Shown here: one piece after another, positions 44,155 through 51,476 of the stretch
Position numbering within the stretch: position 1 is the stretch's first letter
Layout: every line of letters starts with the position of its first letter
DNA from: Anaerofustis stercorihominis
Lineage (GTDB): Bacteria; Bacillota; Clostridia; Eubacteriales; Anaerofustaceae
Direction of reading: 5' to 3'
Length of the DNA: 64,000 nt
Assembly: GCA_015058295.1 (NCBI GenBank)
Contig: SVCP01000002.1
Span: 1-64,000 of the forward strand
Notes under the pieces: model-generated
What the model saw: the letters and a program-made list of their open reading frames with translations, nothing else
Told to the model about the DNA's origin: nothing
Databases searched by the model: none
Made by a program: the position numbers and the translations under genes

Positions 44155-44360
44155 AAAAGATAGTACTGTTTTTAATATCTTTGTATCAGAAATACATTTC
44201 CCCGAATATGCGTCCTCATTGCCGGTATTATCCGACATGTTCGGAGTATGCCCGTCAGGCGTTCACAAAATATAACTTTTTCAAAGGACTTTATCTGTCA
44301 ATAAAAAGGATATTGAAATGCAATCCTTTTTCCAACGGCGGATATGATCCTTTGCCATAA
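44151..44360 (+). CDS. yidD: Membrane protein insertion efficiency factor YidD
   Basis: A 69-residue protein, KKIVLFLISLYQKYISP followed by HCRYYPTCSEYARQAF and NGGYDPLP, the hallmark YidD sequence with its conserved Cys. It helps YidC-dependent membrane insertion. It begins with TTG and overlaps rnpA by four bases; GAGGAAA upstream serves as the ribosome site. yidC follows 32 bases later. Confidence 0.95.
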   Translation: MKKIVLFLISLYQKYISPNMRPHCRYYPTCSEYARQAFTKYNFFKGLYLSIKRILKCNPFSNGGYDPLP

Positions 44361-44392
44361 ACAATCCCAAACTCACCGGAGGATATTATCAG

Positions 44393-45175
44393 ATGAATCA
44401 ATTGTTCGGAAGTATTATGAGAGGGATCTACGATATGGTAGGCAATTACGGCCTTGCCATCGTGGTATTCACATTACTTTCAAAACTTATCTTGCTTCCT
44501 CTGTCAATAAAACAGACGAAGACAACAAAACTCACATCAATGCTGCAGCCGAAGATCCAGGAGCTGCAGAAAAAGTACGCACATGACCAGCAAAAGCAAA
44601 GCGAAGAACTCATGAAGCTGTATCAGAAATACAACTTCAATCCTATGAGCAGCTGTCTTCCGTTGCTTATTCAGTTCCCGATAATCATCGGTCTGTTCAA
44701 TGTACTCAGACAGCCCACGGAATATGTATTCACACCGGAAGAATACGCGGCAATCAACCGGGCGTTCCTCTGGATCGAAGATCTTTCCGCTTCAGCTATC
44801 GAAGTTATAAAGGCTAACGGAGTAAGCATCGTAAGTGCTCTGGCTCTTATTCTCCCGCTCGTAAACTTCTTTGCAATGATCCTTACACAGAAACAGACTT
44901 CTGCACAGACAGATATGTCTCAGGCAGGAAGCATGGGCGCATTCATGAAATTTATGCCGTATCTTATCGGATATTCTGCACTGTCATTTGCTCAGGGACT
45001 TTCTCTTTACTGGGCGCTTTCAACACTGCTCAGCATGGCTATCACAGCAGTACTGAACAACTTCCTCAATGTGGAAGTTGTTGAAGAAGTGAAAACTCCC
45101 GCAAAGAAATCGGCAACCAATTCTTCAGGCAGAAAATACAGCACGGACGGCAGCAAGAAAGGTGGCAACAGATAA
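44393..45175 (+). CDS. yidC: Membrane protein insertase YidC/Oxa1
   Basis: A 260-residue insertase that folds and inserts membrane proteins, alone or with Sec. The Gram-positive form has five membrane helices: GLAIVVFTLLSKLILLPLSI is the second, preceded by a short N-terminal helix. The cytoplasmic hairpin is TKTTKLTSMLQPKIQELQKKYAHD (given in part), with LYQKYNFNPMSSCLPLLIQFP after it. No lipobox is seen. The C-terminal tail is basic and Ser/Gly-rich. CGGAGG lies about ten bases before the ATG, and jag begins immediately after the stop. Confidence 0.95.
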   Translation: MNQLFGSIMRGIYDMVGNYGLAIVVFTLLSKLILLPLSIKQTKTTKLTSMLQPKIQELQKKYAHDQQKQSEELMKLYQKYNFNPMSSCLPLLIQFPIIIGLFNVLRQPTEYVFTPEEYAAINRAFLWIEDLSASAIEVIKANGVSIVSALALILPLVNFFAMILTQKQTSAQTDMSQAGSMGAFMKFMPYLIGYSALSFAQGLSLYWALSTLLSMAITAVLNNFLNVEVVEEVKTPAKKSATNSSGRKYSTDGSKKGGNR

Positions 45176-45811
45176 ATGAGAACAGTAACAGCTAAAGGTA
45201 AGACCATCGACGAAGCTATCCAGAACGCTCTGGAAATGCTCAATACAACAAAAGATAAAGTTACTTTTAAGGTAATCGACCTTCCCTCTGCGGGATTTAT
45301 GGGTGTTTTCGGCTCAAAACCTGCAAAAGTAGAAGTTTCTGTAAATGACGAAACAGATGACATTATCAGGGATTTCCTTACAGAAGTGTTTGAAAAGATG
45401 CAGATCAAAGCTGAATTCGAAATCAAATTCGACGAAGAAGAAGGCATGATCGTTGTTGACATCAAGAGCGAACAGACAGGCGTCATCATCGGCAAAAGAG
45501 GCGCTACGCTTGATGCACTTCAGTATCTTGTAAGCCTTGTTGTAAATAAAGACAAGGAAGAATACACAAAGGTAACTCTCGATGTTGAAAACTACAGGGA
45601 AAAACGCAAACGTGCCCTTCAGGACCTTGCGGACAAGATCGCTCAGAACGTACAGAGAAAAAGAGGCCGTTATGCACTTGAGCCGATGAATCCGTACGAA
45701 AGACGCATCATTCATGCTTCACTTCAGAATTACAAAAACATCATCACATATTCCGAAGGTGAAGAACCGAACAGACATATCGTTATCGAATACAAAAGAG
45801 ACAAAGTCTGA
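45176..45811 (+). CDS. jag: RNA-binding protein Jag/KhpB
   Basis: A 211-residue protein with three parts: the Jag-N domain (RTVTAKGKTIDEAIQNALE...), a KH domain with GVIIGKRGATLDALQYLV near 102, and an R3H domain (PMNPYERRIIHASLQNY ... NRHIVIEYKR). It binds RNA and affects cell shape and division in Bacillota. The ATG directly follows the yidC stop. It ends the operon with a bidirectional terminator. The usual next genes mnmE, mnmG and rsmG are absent here. Confidence 0.95.
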   Translation: MRTVTAKGKTIDEAIQNALEMLNTTKDKVTFKVIDLPSAGFMGVFGSKPAKVEVSVNDETDDIIRDFLTEVFEKMQIKAEFEIKFDEEEGMIVVDIKSEQTGVIIGKRGATLDALQYLVSLVVNKDKEEYTKVTLDVENYREKRKRALQDLADKIAQNVQRKRGRYALEPMNPYERRIIHASLQNYKNIITYSEGEEPNRHIVIEYKRDKV

Positions 45812-45834
45812 GAATAAATACTTATTGAATCAAT

Positions 45835-45858
45835 AAAAGCGGCTGAACAGCCGCTTTT
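45835..45858. terminator. Bidirectional terminator after jag
   Basis: AAAAGCGGCT/AGCCGCTTTT hairpin shared by jag and the convergent gene downstream. Confidence 0.88.
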
Positions 45859-46414
45859 ATTTTATGATGTTAAGTATGATTTTCAGTGAATCAATACTGA
45901 AATTTTCATTCAGGCGGAGATCTATGCAGTACTCTGTGAAATTGATCAGATCTGTCACCGCATTCGGATAAAGGCTACCGAATTTACCGAGTATCTCCTC
46001 TTCGCCTGCAAGAATTGCAAGTCCGTCATCACGAAGCTCTGAAAGTACCATCACCCATCTGAACGAGTCCGAAAAGATTATGATCATGTCGGAAGAAGCG
46101 AGTTTCGTATATTCCTCATAATCAAACGGGTGGGGTATCTCCCGTATTGAAAAGAATGTATTCCTGCCTGCCGGTTTAGGCTCCTCAAGAGCAGAATTGT
46201 ATCCGTCGGAAAGAATATATACTCTTTCGTCAGGTGATATTATACCGGTCAGTGCCGCAAACTGTTCACGAAGCAGGAGCGTGTTGTCTGTGGGATAAAT
46301 AAGCTGTTTTTTAAGCCCCTGTGCAAAGATGACATCTTCCATATTATACATTTTATCCGTTCCGAAAAGCTTTCCCAGCTGTTTTATCAGAAAGCTGTAC
46401 ATACTGTTATCCAT
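45857..46414 (-). CDS. Protein of unknown function, 185 residues
   Basis: A predicted soluble protein, MDNSMYSFLIKQLGKLFGTD..., with alternating strands and helices (QLIYPTDNTLLLREQFAAL, ERVYILSDGYNSALEE, SDMIIIFSDSFRWVMVL). I do not recognise the family. GGAGG precedes the ATG. It is convergent with jag and divergent from the ABC transporter leader. No enzyme motif is seen. Confidence 0.6.
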   Translation of the reverse strand: MDNSMYSFLIKQLGKLFGTDKMYNMEDVIFAQGLKKQLIYPTDNTLLLREQFAALTGIISPDERVYILSDGYNSALEEPKPAGRNTFFSIREIPHPFDYEEYTKLASSDMIIIFSDSFRWVMVLSELRDDGLAILAGEEEILGKFGSLYPNAVTDLINFTEYCIDLRLNENFSIDSLKIILNIIK

Positions 46415-46501
46415 AAATCCTCCATAAGTGATCTCAATACAGATTATAACATTACGGATAAGGCAAAGGGAATCCGCAAATAAAAAAAATTAAATTTAGG
46501 G

Positions 46502-46530
46502 TTGACAGAATATTTCACCGGTGCTATAAT
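46502..46530 (+). promoter_or_regulatory. Promoter of the ABC transporter leader
   Basis: Perfect TTGACA (46502-46507) and TATAAT (46525-46530) with a 17-base spacer. Confidence 0.92.
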
Positions 46531-46588
46531 AACCGCAATCGGAAGCATTTTCCGAATATTCAGAGAATTCATGAAAGGAGCAGTACAA

Positions 46589-46663
46589 ATGAAACGCAGA
46601 TTTTTCTATTACTATTATTATTATTTTAGCCCTGCGGTGGAATGTTGTGCTGCAAATATCTGA
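46589..46663 (+). CDS. Tyr/Phe-rich leader peptide of a transcription attenuator
   Basis: A 24-codon frame, MKRRFFYYYYYYFSPAVECC followed by AANI and a TGA at 46661-46663. AAAGGAG (46574-46580) sits eight bases before the ATG, a better site than most genes here have. Six consecutive Tyr codons are flanked by Phe codons, which is the layout of a leader whose translation reports charged tRNA-Tyr (and tRNA-Phe). It is followed by mutually exclusive antiterminator and terminator pairings in front of the ABC importer genes. Confidence 0.88.
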   Translation: MKRRFFYYYYYYFSPAVECCAANI

Positions 46664-46745
46664 TCATCGATTCTGTCAGTTCTTTGTAAAATAACATCCA
46701 TCGTCTCGTTTGCGTATTGAACGGTACGGCGGATGTTTTTTTATT
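46639..46745 (+). promoter_or_regulatory. Attenuator: antiterminator and terminator in front of the ABC transporter
   Basis: Segment 2, GGAATGTTGT (46639-46648), overlaps the end of the leader frame and can pair with segment 3, ATAACATCC (46691-46699), with one bulged A. Segment 3 can instead pair with segment 4, GGATGTT (46731-46737), extended by CGT/ACG, to form a terminator followed by a run of eight T. A ribosome stalled on the Tyr codons leaves segment 2 free and favours read-through. Confidence 0.82.
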
Positions 46746-46770
46746 ATAAAATATCGGAGGAATAATATTT

Positions 46771-47772
46771 ATGAAAATGAAAAAAACTCTCGGCATTATC
46801 ATGTCAGTCCTCATGGTAATGTGCTTATTCACAGGATGCGGCTCAGATGATTCTGAAACTATCAAGATTGGCATTATGCAGTTCGGCGAATTCGACGCTT
46901 TGCAGAATGCACACAAAGGCTTCGTAGACGGCCTTGCAGAAGCAGGATATAAAGATGGCGAAAACATCACTATCAACTACCTCTCAGCAGCAGCTGACAC
47001 AGCAAACTGCCCGACAATCGCCGATACACTTATCAACGACGGAAGCGACCTTATCCTCGCTATCGCAACACCCAGCGTATCTGCACTCAAAGAAAAGACA
47101 ACAACAATTCCTGTTCTCTTCACAGCAGTTACAGACCCGGTAGCAAGCGGAATCATCGCTGACAACAAAGTTCCCGGCGGAAATATTTCAGGTTCTTCAG
47201 ACCTTAACCCGGTAAAAGAACAGATCGACCTTATCAAACAGATCATCCCCGATGCAAAGACAGTAGCTGTTATGTACTGCTCAAGTGAATCAAACTCAGC
47301 AGCACAGTACGAACTTGCAAAGGCTGAAATCACAGCTCTCGGTATGACATGCGTACAGAAAACGATCGCTGACGTATCAGAAATCAAATCTGCAGTAGAA
47401 TCCCTCGCAGGAAAAGTTGATGCTGTATACATTCCTACAGACAACACTCTTGCAGACGCAATGACAACAGTTGCCGCAGCTGCCAACGAATCAAAACTCC
47501 CTGTAATCACAGGTGAACCGGGCATGGTTAAAAACGGCGGACTTGCAACATTCGGTATTGATTACTACTCACTCGGCAAACAGACAGCACAGATGGCAGT
47601 TGAAATCCTCACAGCAGAAGATCCTCTCGCTGCAGTTGCAAATATGCCGGTAGTATACCAGACAGATGCTGAAGACTGCGAAACAGCTGTAAATACAGAC
47701 ACAGCGGCAGCTATCGGTATCACAATTCCGCAGGAAGTTCTCGATATCGCTGTTACATACCCTGCAGAATAA
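46771..47772 (+). CDS. ABC transporter substrate-binding lipoprotein, TrpX-like
   Basis: A 333-residue lipoprotein with lipobox LFTGC near residue 24. The mature part has the ABC_sub_bind pattern: KIGIMQFGEFDALQNAHKGF, DLILAIATPSVSALK, FTAVTDPVASGI, NISGSSDLNPVKEQIDLIK (split), VAVMYCSSESNS and DAVYIPTDNTLADAM. In this family the proteins serve TrpXYZ importers, annotated for tryptophan or tyrosine. The leader argues for Tyr, perhaps also Phe. CGGAGG lies about ten bases before the ATG. Strong codon bias indicates high expression, and a stable hairpin separates it from the permease gene. Confidence 0.88.
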   Translation: MKMKKTLGIIMSVLMVMCLFTGCGSDDSETIKIGIMQFGEFDALQNAHKGFVDGLAEAGYKDGENITINYLSAAADTANCPTIADTLINDGSDLILAIATPSVSALKEKTTTIPVLFTAVTDPVASGIIADNKVPGGNISGSSDLNPVKEQIDLIKQIIPDAKTVAVMYCSSESNSAAQYELAKAEITALGMTCVQKTIADVSEIKSAVESLAGKVDAVYIPTDNTLADAMTTVAAAANESKLPVITGEPGMVKNGGLATFGIDYYSLGKQTAQMAVEILTAEDPLAAVANMPVVYQTDAEDCETAVNTDTAAAIGITIPQEVLDIAVTYPAE

Positions 47773-47814
47773 TAAAGAAACCTTATAAAAAAATAAACAA
47801 ATACCTCAGAAGTC

Positions 47815-47842
47815 AGAGTGCCGCAAACGGCACTCTGATTTG
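47815..47842 (+). other. Intercistronic hairpin between binding protein and permease genes
   Basis: CAGAGTGCCG-CAAA-CGGCACTCTG forms a perfect ten-pair stem without a T-run. Such hairpins protect upstream mRNA ends and raise the yield of the binding protein relative to the permease. Confidence 0.65.
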
Positions 47843-47921
47843 CGGACAGAGATATCCGTACTTGAAATTCAACTGTTTTTAAGATAAAATACAACAAAAT
47901 GACATTCGGAGATAAAGCACT

Positions 47922-48839
47922 ATGATCAAACTTGTAACTATTCAGAGCGGGATCGCTCAGGGGCTGTTGTGGGCTGTCCTGACGATAGGCGTATACATAA
48001 CCTACCGTGTCCTCGACTTTGCGGACCTGACAATCGAAGGAACATTCCCTCTCGGAGCGGCAGTAACCGTTGTTCTCATTAATGCGGGAGTAAATCCTTT
48101 CCTTGCAACACTCATTGCCATGGCTGCAGGCGTTGTCGCAGGACTTTCAACAGGGATCCTCAACACTGTACTCAAAATCCCTGCGATCCTTTCGGGTATT
48201 CTTACCATGATCGCTCTGTATTCCGTAAACATACGAATAATGAGCGACAAGGCAACCGTCGCCATTGCCGGAAATTCCATCAAGAAGATCGTTGCTGCTT
48301 TATTCCCTGCAGGAACAGTATCCAACACTCTTTCCACCGTAACGGGAGTTATCGTATGCGCGTTGCTTATCATATTCCTTTACATATTCTTCGGAACAGA
48401 GATCGGATGCGCAATAAGAGCAACAGGCAATAACCCTAAAATGTCCCGTTCAGTAGGCATCAACACAGACCTTATGACAATCATTGGTCTTATGCTTTCA
48501 AATGCCATCGTAGCTCTTTCGGGAAGCCTTATTGCACAGTTCGACTATGGTTCAGCACTTGTAAATATGGGTCAGGGAACTATCGTAATAGGTCTTGCTT
48601 CCGTAATCATAGGTGAAGTAATTCTTATTCACAAAGAACATAACTTTGCGTACAGACTGTTCTCCGTAGTGTTCGGTGCTATACTTTACAGAACGATAAT
48701 TGCGTGCGTTCTTACTATCAGCGGATTCAAAGCTACTGACATCAAGATCATCACGGCAATAATCGTTGCCATTGCACTTTCTGTACCTGTATTCAAAGAA
48801 AAAGCAGCTCTCACAAAGAAAAGAAAATCAGCAAAATAA
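47922..48839 (+). CDS. ABC transporter permease, TrpY-like
   Basis: A 305-residue permease with about eight hydrophobic helices, related to the branched-chain amino-acid/ribose permease family. IKLVTIQSGIAQGLLWAVLT opens the first helix; GVYITYRVLDFADLTIEGTF and FFGTEIGCAIRATGNNPKMS (EAA-like coupling loop, continuing RSVGI) are typical of TrpY proteins. CGGAG lies upstream of the ATG. Twelve bases separate it from the ATPase gene. It forms the membrane channel of the importer with the lipoprotein and ATPase on either side. Confidence 0.88.
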   Translation: MIKLVTIQSGIAQGLLWAVLTIGVYITYRVLDFADLTIEGTFPLGAAVTVVLINAGVNPFLATLIAMAAGVVAGLSTGILNTVLKIPAILSGILTMIALYSVNIRIMSDKATVAIAGNSIKKIVAALFPAGTVSNTLSTVTGVIVCALLIIFLYIFFGTEIGCAIRATGNNPKMSRSVGINTDLMTIIGLMLSNAIVALSGSLIAQFDYGSALVNMGQGTIVIGLASVIIGEVILIHKEHNFAYRLFSVVFGAILYRTIIACVLTISGFKATDIKIITAIIVAIALSVPVFKEKAALTKKRKSAK

Positions 48840-48851
48840 GGAGGAAATAAA

Positions 48852-49646
48852 ATGCTTGAAATAAAAAACATGAACAAGTCATTCAATGTAGGCACAGTAA
48901 ATGAAAAGCAAGTTATTTCCGACTTGTCAATTACCGTAAATGACGGCGATTTCATTACGATAATCGGTTCAAACGGCGCAGGCAAATCCACACTTCTCAA
49001 CCTCATCGCAGGAACATATATGCCGGACAGCGGAAGTATGGCACTTGACGGAGAAGACATCACATATCATTCCGAAATCAAAAAAGCGAGATATATCGGC
49101 CGTGTATTTCAGGATCCGATGATGGGTACTGCGGCGGATATGTGGATCGAAGAAAACCTTGCCCTTGCATACAGAAGAACAAAGACCCGTGGGATCAAAT
49201 GGGGAATGTCCAACAAAGAAAGAGAAATATACAGAAAACAGCTCTCAAGACTCGGCCTGGGCCTTGAAAACAGTCTCAACAAAAAGATGGGTCTTCTCTC
49301 CGGCGGACAGCGTCAGGCCGTAACACTCCTTATGGCGACGCTTCAGAAACCGAAAGTGCTCCTTTTAGATGAACACACAGCGGCACTTGACCCGAAGACA
49401 GCGGCAATCGTTCTTGAGCTTACGAAACAGATCATAGAAGAAGACAATCTCACAGCTCTTATGGTAACGCACAATATGCAGAATGCCATCGACATCGGAA
49501 ATCGTCTTATAATGATGCACAACGGAAAAATAATTATGGACATCAGCGGAGAAGATAAGAAAAAACTTACGGTTGAAATGCTTCTGCGCAAGTTCTCCGA
49601 AGTAAGCGGTGAAGAGTTTGCAAACGACAGAGCTTTATTATCTTAA
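48852..49646 (+). CDS. ABC transporter ATP-binding protein, TrpZ-like
   Basis: A 264-residue ATPase. Walker A is IIGSNGAGKSTLLNLIAG, the Q-loop YIGRVFQDPMMGTAADMW, the signature LLSGGQRQAVTLLMATL, Walker B VLLLDEHTAALDP and the switch His in MVTHNMQNAID. It energises the importer encoded upstream. AAGGAGG lies nine bases before the ATG. A terminator follows 14 bases after the stop, ending the operon. Confidence 0.93.
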   Translation: MLEIKNMNKSFNVGTVNEKQVISDLSITVNDGDFITIIGSNGAGKSTLLNLIAGTYMPDSGSMALDGEDITYHSEIKKARYIGRVFQDPMMGTAADMWIEENLALAYRRTKTRGIKWGMSNKEREIYRKQLSRLGLGLENSLNKKMGLLSGGQRQAVTLLMATLQKPKVLLLDEHTAALDPKTAAIVLELTKQIIEEDNLTALMVTHNMQNAIDIGNRLIMMHNGKIIMDISGEDKKKLTVEMLLRKFSEVSGEEFANDRALLS

Positions 49647-49659
49647 AAATATTCGCCTC

Positions 49660-49693
49660 AAACCGTCAAAAGTTTTTTGACGGTTTGTTTTTT
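49660..49693 (+). terminator. Terminator of the ABC transporter operon
   Basis: AAACCGTCAAAA/TTTTGACGGTTT hairpin and a T-run. Confidence 0.88.
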
Positions 49694-49699
49694 ATTCGC

Positions 49700-49862
49700 A
49701 GGTTGTTCGAAAAGGCCAAAGGCAAGGCATAATTTTTATGCGGAAAAGCGTGGTTTACTACCTGTAAATGAGCTTTTCCGCATGAAAATTTAACACAGCA
49801 AGGCAAATCTCCACAAAAATCAAATCAAAGATTTGCCGGTTTGGGCTTTTTCGACAAGCTGA
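49700..49862. repeat. Structured repeat related to the 18-kb family
   Basis: GTTGTTCGAAAAGGCCAAA and the near-inverse TTTGGGCTTTTTCGACAAG (about 49702-49720 and 49840-49858) close the element. Inside, ATGCGGAAAAGC pairs perfectly with GCTTTTCCGCAT around the core GTGGTTTAC-TACCT-GTAAATGA, and GGCAAATC pairs with GATTTGCC. The core resembles AGCGTGGCGTAC...GTACGCGAGC at 18.17 kb, while the flanking stems differ. Confidence 0.65.
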
Positions 49863-49887
49863 GGCGAAGAAAATCTTCGCCTTTTTA

Positions 49888-50616
49888 TTATTTTCCGCAA
49901 TATATTTCAATAGCTTTTTTCACAAATTCAGCAGTGCCTTCCCCACCAGCTTTGTCTATGTTATTTTTAAATCTTTCGTCCATAACATACATCTGTCCGA
50001 GTCCGTAAAGTATTTCGTCTGTACAGGTATAGAAGTTGTCGGTGATGTGTTTCTGAAGTTTCATAACGCCGTTTCTGACTTCTTCGCTGTCGGCGCCTTT
50101 GTCGCGCAGCTGTCCGATCTCTGAAAGGATGTTCATGAGTTGTTCGCCGGCGTTATTGAAATAATCTGCATTTTTTTCTTTTGTTTTCTGTTCGTATTCG
50201 CTGTATGCAGCTGTATTTCCCCATTTTTCTTTCGCTTCGGCTTTGTATTTTTCCATTTCTGTGTTATCGAATGCATCAAATGTCATATCTGTAATCACTC
50301 CTTCTTTTATCTCACGGGCAAAGGTTATAAGTTTTCCGATCCTTTCATACTGAAGTTCCAGAAGGGCTATCTGTTGCTCAAGTGCCCTGTCTCTGTCATA
50401 ACCGGGACTGTCAAGTATCTGTTTTATTTCCTTCAGAGAAAACTTCAGTTCACGAAATAAAAGTATACTCTGCAGTCTTTCAACAGCCGCATCATCATAC
50501 AGTCTGTACCCCGCCTGTGTTATAACAGAAGGTTTCAATAATCCGATGGCATCATAATGATGCAGTGTCCTTACGCTTATACCTGCAAGTCTGCTTACTT
50601 CGTTTACTGTTTTCAT
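49888..50616 (-). CDS. MerR-family regulator with TipAS effector domain
   Basis: A 242-residue transcription factor. Residues 1-70 form the MerR helix-turn-helix and wing (MKTVNEVSRLAGISVRTLHH, YDAIGLLKPSVITQAGYRLYD). A dimerisation helix follows (about 75-110), and the C-terminal part (about 120-240, YSEYEQKTKEKNADYFNNAG ... DNFYTCTDEILYGLGQMYV) has the TipAS pattern, a domain that captures thiopeptide antibiotics in Streptomyces TipAL. It may regulate a drug response, but no exporter is adjacent. It is monocistronic. Confidence 0.9.
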   Translation of the reverse strand: MKTVNEVSRLAGISVRTLHHYDAIGLLKPSVITQAGYRLYDDAAVERLQSILLFRELKFSLKEIKQILDSPGYDRDRALEQQIALLELQYERIGKLITFAREIKEGVITDMTFDAFDNTEMEKYKAEAKEKWGNTAAYSEYEQKTKEKNADYFNNAGEQLMNILSEIGQLRDKGADSEEVRNGVMKLQKHITDNFYTCTDEILYGLGQMYVMDERFKNNIDKAGGEGTAEFVKKAIEIYCGK

Positions 50617-50754
50617 ATTTTTCCCCCCGCATTTATATAATAAACTATTACGTTAAGTCAGAGTCAAGGATATTTTATCATTTCTCCGAAAATATTTACA
50701 GATTTTTCTGCTATAGTTTACACATTTCAAGCCCCGCCCCGCTCGCTTCGCTCG

Positions 50755-50931
50755 CCCCCCCGCCGCAGGCTGCAAGCCGTGATATACACGGCTTGCGTTC
50801 AGAAGCATCGCTTCTGAACTGCCCACGGGCAAGCCCGTGGGCGCCTGCGGCGCCGCCACGCCGACGAAGTCGGCGGTCCAAAAGCGGAGCTTTTGGGTGC
50901 GCTGTGTCCCTCACAGCGCAGGCGGCGGGGG
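50755..50931. repeat. GC-rich cloverleaf repeat, element D (double module)
   Basis: Module 1: closing stem CGCCGCAGGC (50761-50770) with GCCTGCGGCG (50843-50852), enclosing GCAAGCCGTG 50772-50781/50787-50796, GTTCAGAAGC 50797-50806/50810-50819 and GCCCACGGGC 50821-50830/50833-50842. Module 2: GCCGCC (50852-50857) with GGCGGC (50921-50926), enclosing CGCCGAC 50859-50865/50869-50875, CCAAAAGC 50878-50885/50889-50896 and TGCGCTGTG 50898-50906/50912-50920. C-runs at 50755-50760 can pair with the G-run at 50927-50931, closing both modules together. The gap 50617-50984 contains no gene. Confidence 0.9.
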
Positions 50932-50950
50932 AGGTGGGTGGGAGTAGCAT

Positions 50951-50979
50951 AAAAACAAACCGTCAGGTTATGACGGTTT
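50951..50979 (-). terminator. Terminator of the 88-residue membrane protein gene
   Basis: AAACCGTCA/TGACGGTTT hairpin with a T-run on the minus strand. Confidence 0.8.
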
Positions 50980-50984
50980 GCAAT

Positions 50985-51251
50985 TTATTCTTTCTTAGTC
51001 AACTCGTCGATTTTCTCCTCCAGTTTCGTTATTTTTTCACTCAAATCTGCAAATGCTGAATAAATCACTGCACAAGTAATCAACAATGGAAAAGTAATCA
51101 GGAAGAGTATCTCTTTATTATCAAAAAAGCTGTAAAGATAATGCTCCTTATCAATGCTCAGTACAAGATCAAGAAGTATACCCGTATTATTTATATACAA
51201 TATAAGTAATACTGCCACAAGAATACTTATCCATACTTTTAGTATCTTCAT
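50985..51251 (-). CDS. Small membrane protein with C-terminal coiled coil
   Basis: An 88-residue protein with two membrane helices (about 4-22 and 47-68) and a short charged coiled coil at the end (SEKITKLEEKIDELTKKE). No family recognised. GGGGG lies upstream of the ATG, and a terminator follows directly. Small two-helix proteins of this kind can be phage, toxin or membrane-sensor components, but nothing here supports a choice. Confidence 0.5.
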   Translation of the reverse strand: MKILKVWISILVAVLLILYINNTGILLDLVLSIDKEHYLYSFFDNKEILFLITFPLLITCAVIYSAFADLSEKITKLEEKIDELTKKE

Positions 51252-51394
51252 AATTTAATCCCCCTCCCGATTCGGATTTGTCAAATTTATACTCAGAGCC
51301 AACTATTTATACTGTCATTATATTATACATAACCATAATAAACAATATTTTCAACAAAAATAATCCAAATAATGTATAAAATCATAAATATCGG

Positions 51395-51420
51395 CCTGTC
51401 CCATATTCGGGACAGGGTTT
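51395..51420 (+). terminator. Hairpin CCTGTCCC/GGGACAGG between convergent units
   Basis: An eight-pair stem followed by GTTT; the same stem type serves as terminator at 57517 and, in part, at 31016. No plus-strand gene ends here, so its role is unclear. Confidence 0.45.
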
Positions 51421-51437
51421 ATTACGGCAATTAATCC

Positions 51438-51468
51438 ACAAAAAAGAACAGCAATATATGCTGTTCTT
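51438..51468 (-). terminator. Terminator of pyk
   Basis: AAGAACAGCA/TGCTGTTCTT hairpin; A-run at 51439-51445 is the U-tract on the minus strand. Confidence 0.88.
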
Positions 51469-51476
51469 ACGCAAAT

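Noticed and set aside
50565-51059. Open frames across the GC-rich region at 50.6-51.0 kb
   Set aside because: They are translations of cloverleaf element D and its flank (Ala/Pro/Arg-rich on both strands), without ribosome sites.
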